A stretch of 64,000 nucleotides of DNA from Ideonella sp. (GTDB taxonomy: Bacteria > Pseudomonadota > Gammaproteobacteria > Burkholderiales > Burkholderiaceae_C): the NCBI GenBank assembly GCA_016721465.1, contig JADKIA010000029.1:62001-126000 (forward strand), written 5' to 3'. The stretch's first letter is position 1; each line of letters opens with the position of its first letter. A model generated the notes under the pieces. It was not told the origin of the DNA. It saw only the letters and a program-made list of their open reading frames with translations, and did not search any database. This document shows positions 62,028-64,000 of this stretch, piece by piece. Both the position numbers and the translations under genes were made by a program.

Positions 62028-63519
62028 ATGAAGATCGTCATCGCCCAGATGAAGCACGAGACCAACACCTATTCGCCAGTGCCCACGCCGCTGGCGCGCT
62101 TCGCCGTCGGCGGTGGCGTGCCGCCGGAGGGCGACGCGGCCCGCGCGTTCTACAAGGGCACGGGCTCGGCCATCGGCGCCTTCATCGACCTGGCGGAGGC
62201 GGCCGGCGCGCAGATCGTGATCCCCGTGGCCGGCAGCGCCTGGCCCAGCGGCCTGGTGGAGGACGCGGCCTACGAGCACATGGTCTCGCGCATCTGCGCG
62301 GCCGTGGCGCAGGGCTGCGACGCTGTGCTGCTGGACCTGCACGGTGCCATGGTGACGCAGAGTCACGAGGACGGCGAGGGCGAACTGCTGCGCCGCCTGC
62401 GCGCGCTGAACGCCAGCGTGCCCATCGGCGTGGCGCTGGACATGCACACCAACTTCTACCCCGCCATCGCCCAGCACGCCACCGCCGTGGCCGGCTATCA
62501 AACCTACCCGCACGTGGACATGTACGAGACGGGGCAACGTGCCGGACGCGCCATTCTTGCGTTGCTCGATGGCCAGGCCAGGCCGGCCATGGCCTGGGGC
62601 AACCGGCCGATGCTGCCCGCACGTGATGCGCCAGGGCAGCGACGATTCACCCAACCGCGAACTGCAGGCGCGCTGCAAGGAGATGGAGGCCGAGGGCGCG
62701 CTGTGCGCGTCGGTGTTCGTGGGCTTTCCGAATGCCGACATCCACAACGCCGGCCTGTCGGCCGTGGTGGTCACCAATGGCGACGATGCGTTGGCTCGCC
62801 GCTGGTGTGACGAACTGCTGGACATGGCCTGGGCGCATCGCAAGGCCTTCGTCTACGAGATCGAACCGCTGGCCGAATCGATGAAGCGAGCCCAGGCCCT
62901 GGCCGATGCCGGCCAGCCGGGGGCCGGTCCGATGGTGCTGCTCGACCACAGCGACAACTGCGCCTCCGGCGGCACCATGGACACGATGACGGTGCTGGGG
63001 GGCATGCTCGATGCCGGCCTGCAGGATGCCGCCGCGTTTGCAATCTTCGATCCGCAGGCCGTGCAGCAGATGATCGCCGCCGGCGTGGGTGCGCAGGTGA
63101 CGCTTTCGCTCGGCGGCAAGCTGGACATGCCGTCCATCGGCCTGAAAGGCCAGCCGCGCACCGTGAGCGGCCGCGTCAAGCTGATCTGTGACGGCCGCTA
63201 CCGCAACTTCGGTCCCATGGCCCGCGGCGAGACCAACGACATGGGCCCCACCGCCGTGCTGGACACCGGCGCGGTGGAGATCGTGGTCATCTCCAACCAC
63301 ACCGAGCCGCACGACCTGGCCGCCTTCGTGGCCGTGGGCATCGATCCGGCGCGCAAGCGCTTCCTGATGCTCAAGAGCCGCGTGCACTGGCGCGCCGGCC
63401 TGCGCCTCTTGGCGCAGGCGGTGGTGGAGTGCGCGGGCACGGGCGTGTGCACGTCCGACTACGCCATGCTGAACTTTCAGCATGTGCGCCGACCCATTTA
63501 TCCGGTCGACGTCATGTGA
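62028..63519 (+). pseudogene. M81-family metallopeptidase (MlrC-like), one frame break
   Basis: The repaired ~497-residue protein belongs to the M81 family named after microcystinase C. MKHETNTYSP at the start, LLDLHGAMV, DMHTNF and TQSHEDGEGELLRR carry the candidate zinc ligands. DHSDNCASGGTMDTM and ISNHTEPHD are in the C-terminal MlrC domain. At about 62616-62620 an extra base (CTGCCCGCAC) shifts the frame between WGNRPMLP and HVMRQGSDDSPN; removing it restores the protein. As with the other slips it lies in a GC run. Most homologues act on other amides or peptides, not microcystin. Confidence 0.82.
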
Positions 63520-63570
63520 GCCCAGCCGCCCGCGGCATGCCGGGACTGCCGCGGGCGTGTTCTTTCGGCG

Positions 63571-64000
63571 TTAGCAACCCGGGCCGTGGCCGTCGACCGC
63601 GTGCAGCAGCACGCCGATCAGGTCCACCGCGGCGTCGTGCGGCTGGCCACTGTGGTCGGCGCGGTCGAGCACGCCGTCCAGGTTCGTGTCCAGCGCCGTG
63701 AGGGCCGCCGTCACCTCGGCCACGCTCAGGCTGCTGTCGGCGTTGGTGTCCACCTGGGCGAACAGCGTCGTCAACGCGGCGTCGCGTTCGGTGTGCGTGC
63801 CGGAAGGGTCGAGCACGGCCAGCAGTTCGGTCAGTGAAATCGTGGTGCTGGCATTGGTGTCGAACCTGGCAAACGCACCGTCCACCACCTGCGCGATGGT
63901 GGGTGGCGTCGGCGGCGTGCCCAGATCGCCGGGGCCACCATGGCCGTGGCCAACCGGCCCGCGGCCCAGCAGCAGGCCCAGCGGATTCGGCGTGGTGCTG
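63571..64000 (-). CDS. EF-hand calcium-binding protein (runs off right edge)
   Basis: This is the C-terminal 142 residues of a probably exported protein; the N-terminus lies beyond the window. Three EF-hand-like loops follow each other: DTNASTTISLTEL, DTNADSSLSVAEV and DTNLDGVLDRAD, at 25-35-residue spacing. A Gly/His/Pro-rich stretch (GHGHGGPGDLGTPPTPP) precedes them. The tail ends HAVDGHGPGC. Regulatory or structural calcium binding is likely; nothing identifies a partner. It is convergent with the M81 gene, 51 bases apart. Confidence 0.75.
   Translation of the reverse strand, partial: STTPNPLGLLLGRGPVGHGHGGPGDLGTPPTPPTIAQVVDGAFARFDTNASTTISLTELLAVLDPSGTHTERDAALTTLFAQVDTNADSSLSVAEVTAALTALDTNLDGVLDRADHSGQPHDAAVDLIGVLLHAVDGHGPGC

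Noticed and set aside
62028..63519. Microcystin degradation gene mlrC
   Set aside because: The M81 family is broad and no mlrA, mlrB or mlrD neighbour exists; only the family name is supported.
1..64000. tRNA, rRNA, CRISPR array or insertion sequence
   Set aside because: I looked for cloverleaf-like ends, regular spaced repeats and transposase motifs and found none; the short GC-rich repeats carry no gene and are not regularly spaced.

Overview
This is a GC-rich (roughly 68-70% by eye), gene-dense chromosomal window. Protein content suggests a Burkholderiales betaproteobacterium, probably from the Comamonadaceae or the Rubrivivax/Leptothrix group. Pointers are the TRAP operon style, DUF6502 and DUF6445 genes, soeABC, xsc, the CobST pair and short GC-rich hairpin repeats at gene ends. 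I saw no rRNA, tRNA, CRISPR array, insertion sequence or phage gene. Genes are mostly in short operons with ATGA or GTGA overlaps. Two genes run off the window: a cytochrome P450 on the left and an EF-hand protein on the right.

Layout. 0-4.2 kb: P450 fragment, divergent AraC regulator, DUF6445 protein, acyl-CoA ligase. 4.25-11.3 kb: TetR regulator, then a TRAP transporter and shikimate/quinate catabolic genes (shikimate dehydrogenase, a HPPD-like VOC protein, a TIM-barrel 3-dehydroshikimate dehydratase, type II dehydroquinase). These should feed quinate/shikimate into protocatechuate. 11.3-17.1 kb, minus strand: a COG0523 GTPase, then three frame-broken genes (amidohydrolase, DMT permease, beta-propeller lipoprotein). 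17.2-18.6 kb: DUF6502 gene plus small lipoprotein behind a strong palindrome. 18.6-24.4 kb: soeABC sulfite dehydrogenase and divergent LysR. 24.4-28 kb: PAS/degenerate GGDEF protein, acyl-CoA dehydrogenase, thiolase.

28.2-34.3 kb is the most unusual block: an octaheme cytochrome of the tetrathionate reductase family, a seven-CXXCH multihaem protein fused to a cytochrome b561-like membrane domain, and two YeeE/YedE (thiosulfate transporter) proteins, the second fused to a rhodanese domain without its catalytic Cys. An FNR/DNR-like box lies upstream. 34.3-38.3 kb: small conserved-looking protein, astacin-like metalloprotease, CoA-transferase, beta/gamma-crystallin protein. 38.4-45 kb: xsc-ackA (sulfoacetaldehyde to acetyl phosphate plus sulfite, then acetate plus ATP), and divergently IclR-cobS-like-cobT-like, with the cobS gene broken by a small hairpin. 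45.1-49.3 kb: a secreted nine-CXXCH cytochrome with Ig-like repeats, VOC protein, MFS permease. 49.4-59.1 kb: two divergent drug-efflux operons around a MarR regulator. 59.1-64 kb: Ldh-type dehydrogenase, serine beta-lactamase-like hydrolase, frame-broken M81 metallopeptidase, EF-hand protein.

Taken together, sulfonate-derived sulfite (Xsc), its oxidation (SoeABC), thiosulfate transport (YeeE) and multihaem cytochromes suggest an organism with substantial inorganic and organic sulfur metabolism and flexible respiration. Five genes are disrupted as written. Most of the breaks are one- or two-base slips in GC runs, clustered in 12.7-17.0 kb, so either sequence error or local decay should be considered before calling them pseudogenes.
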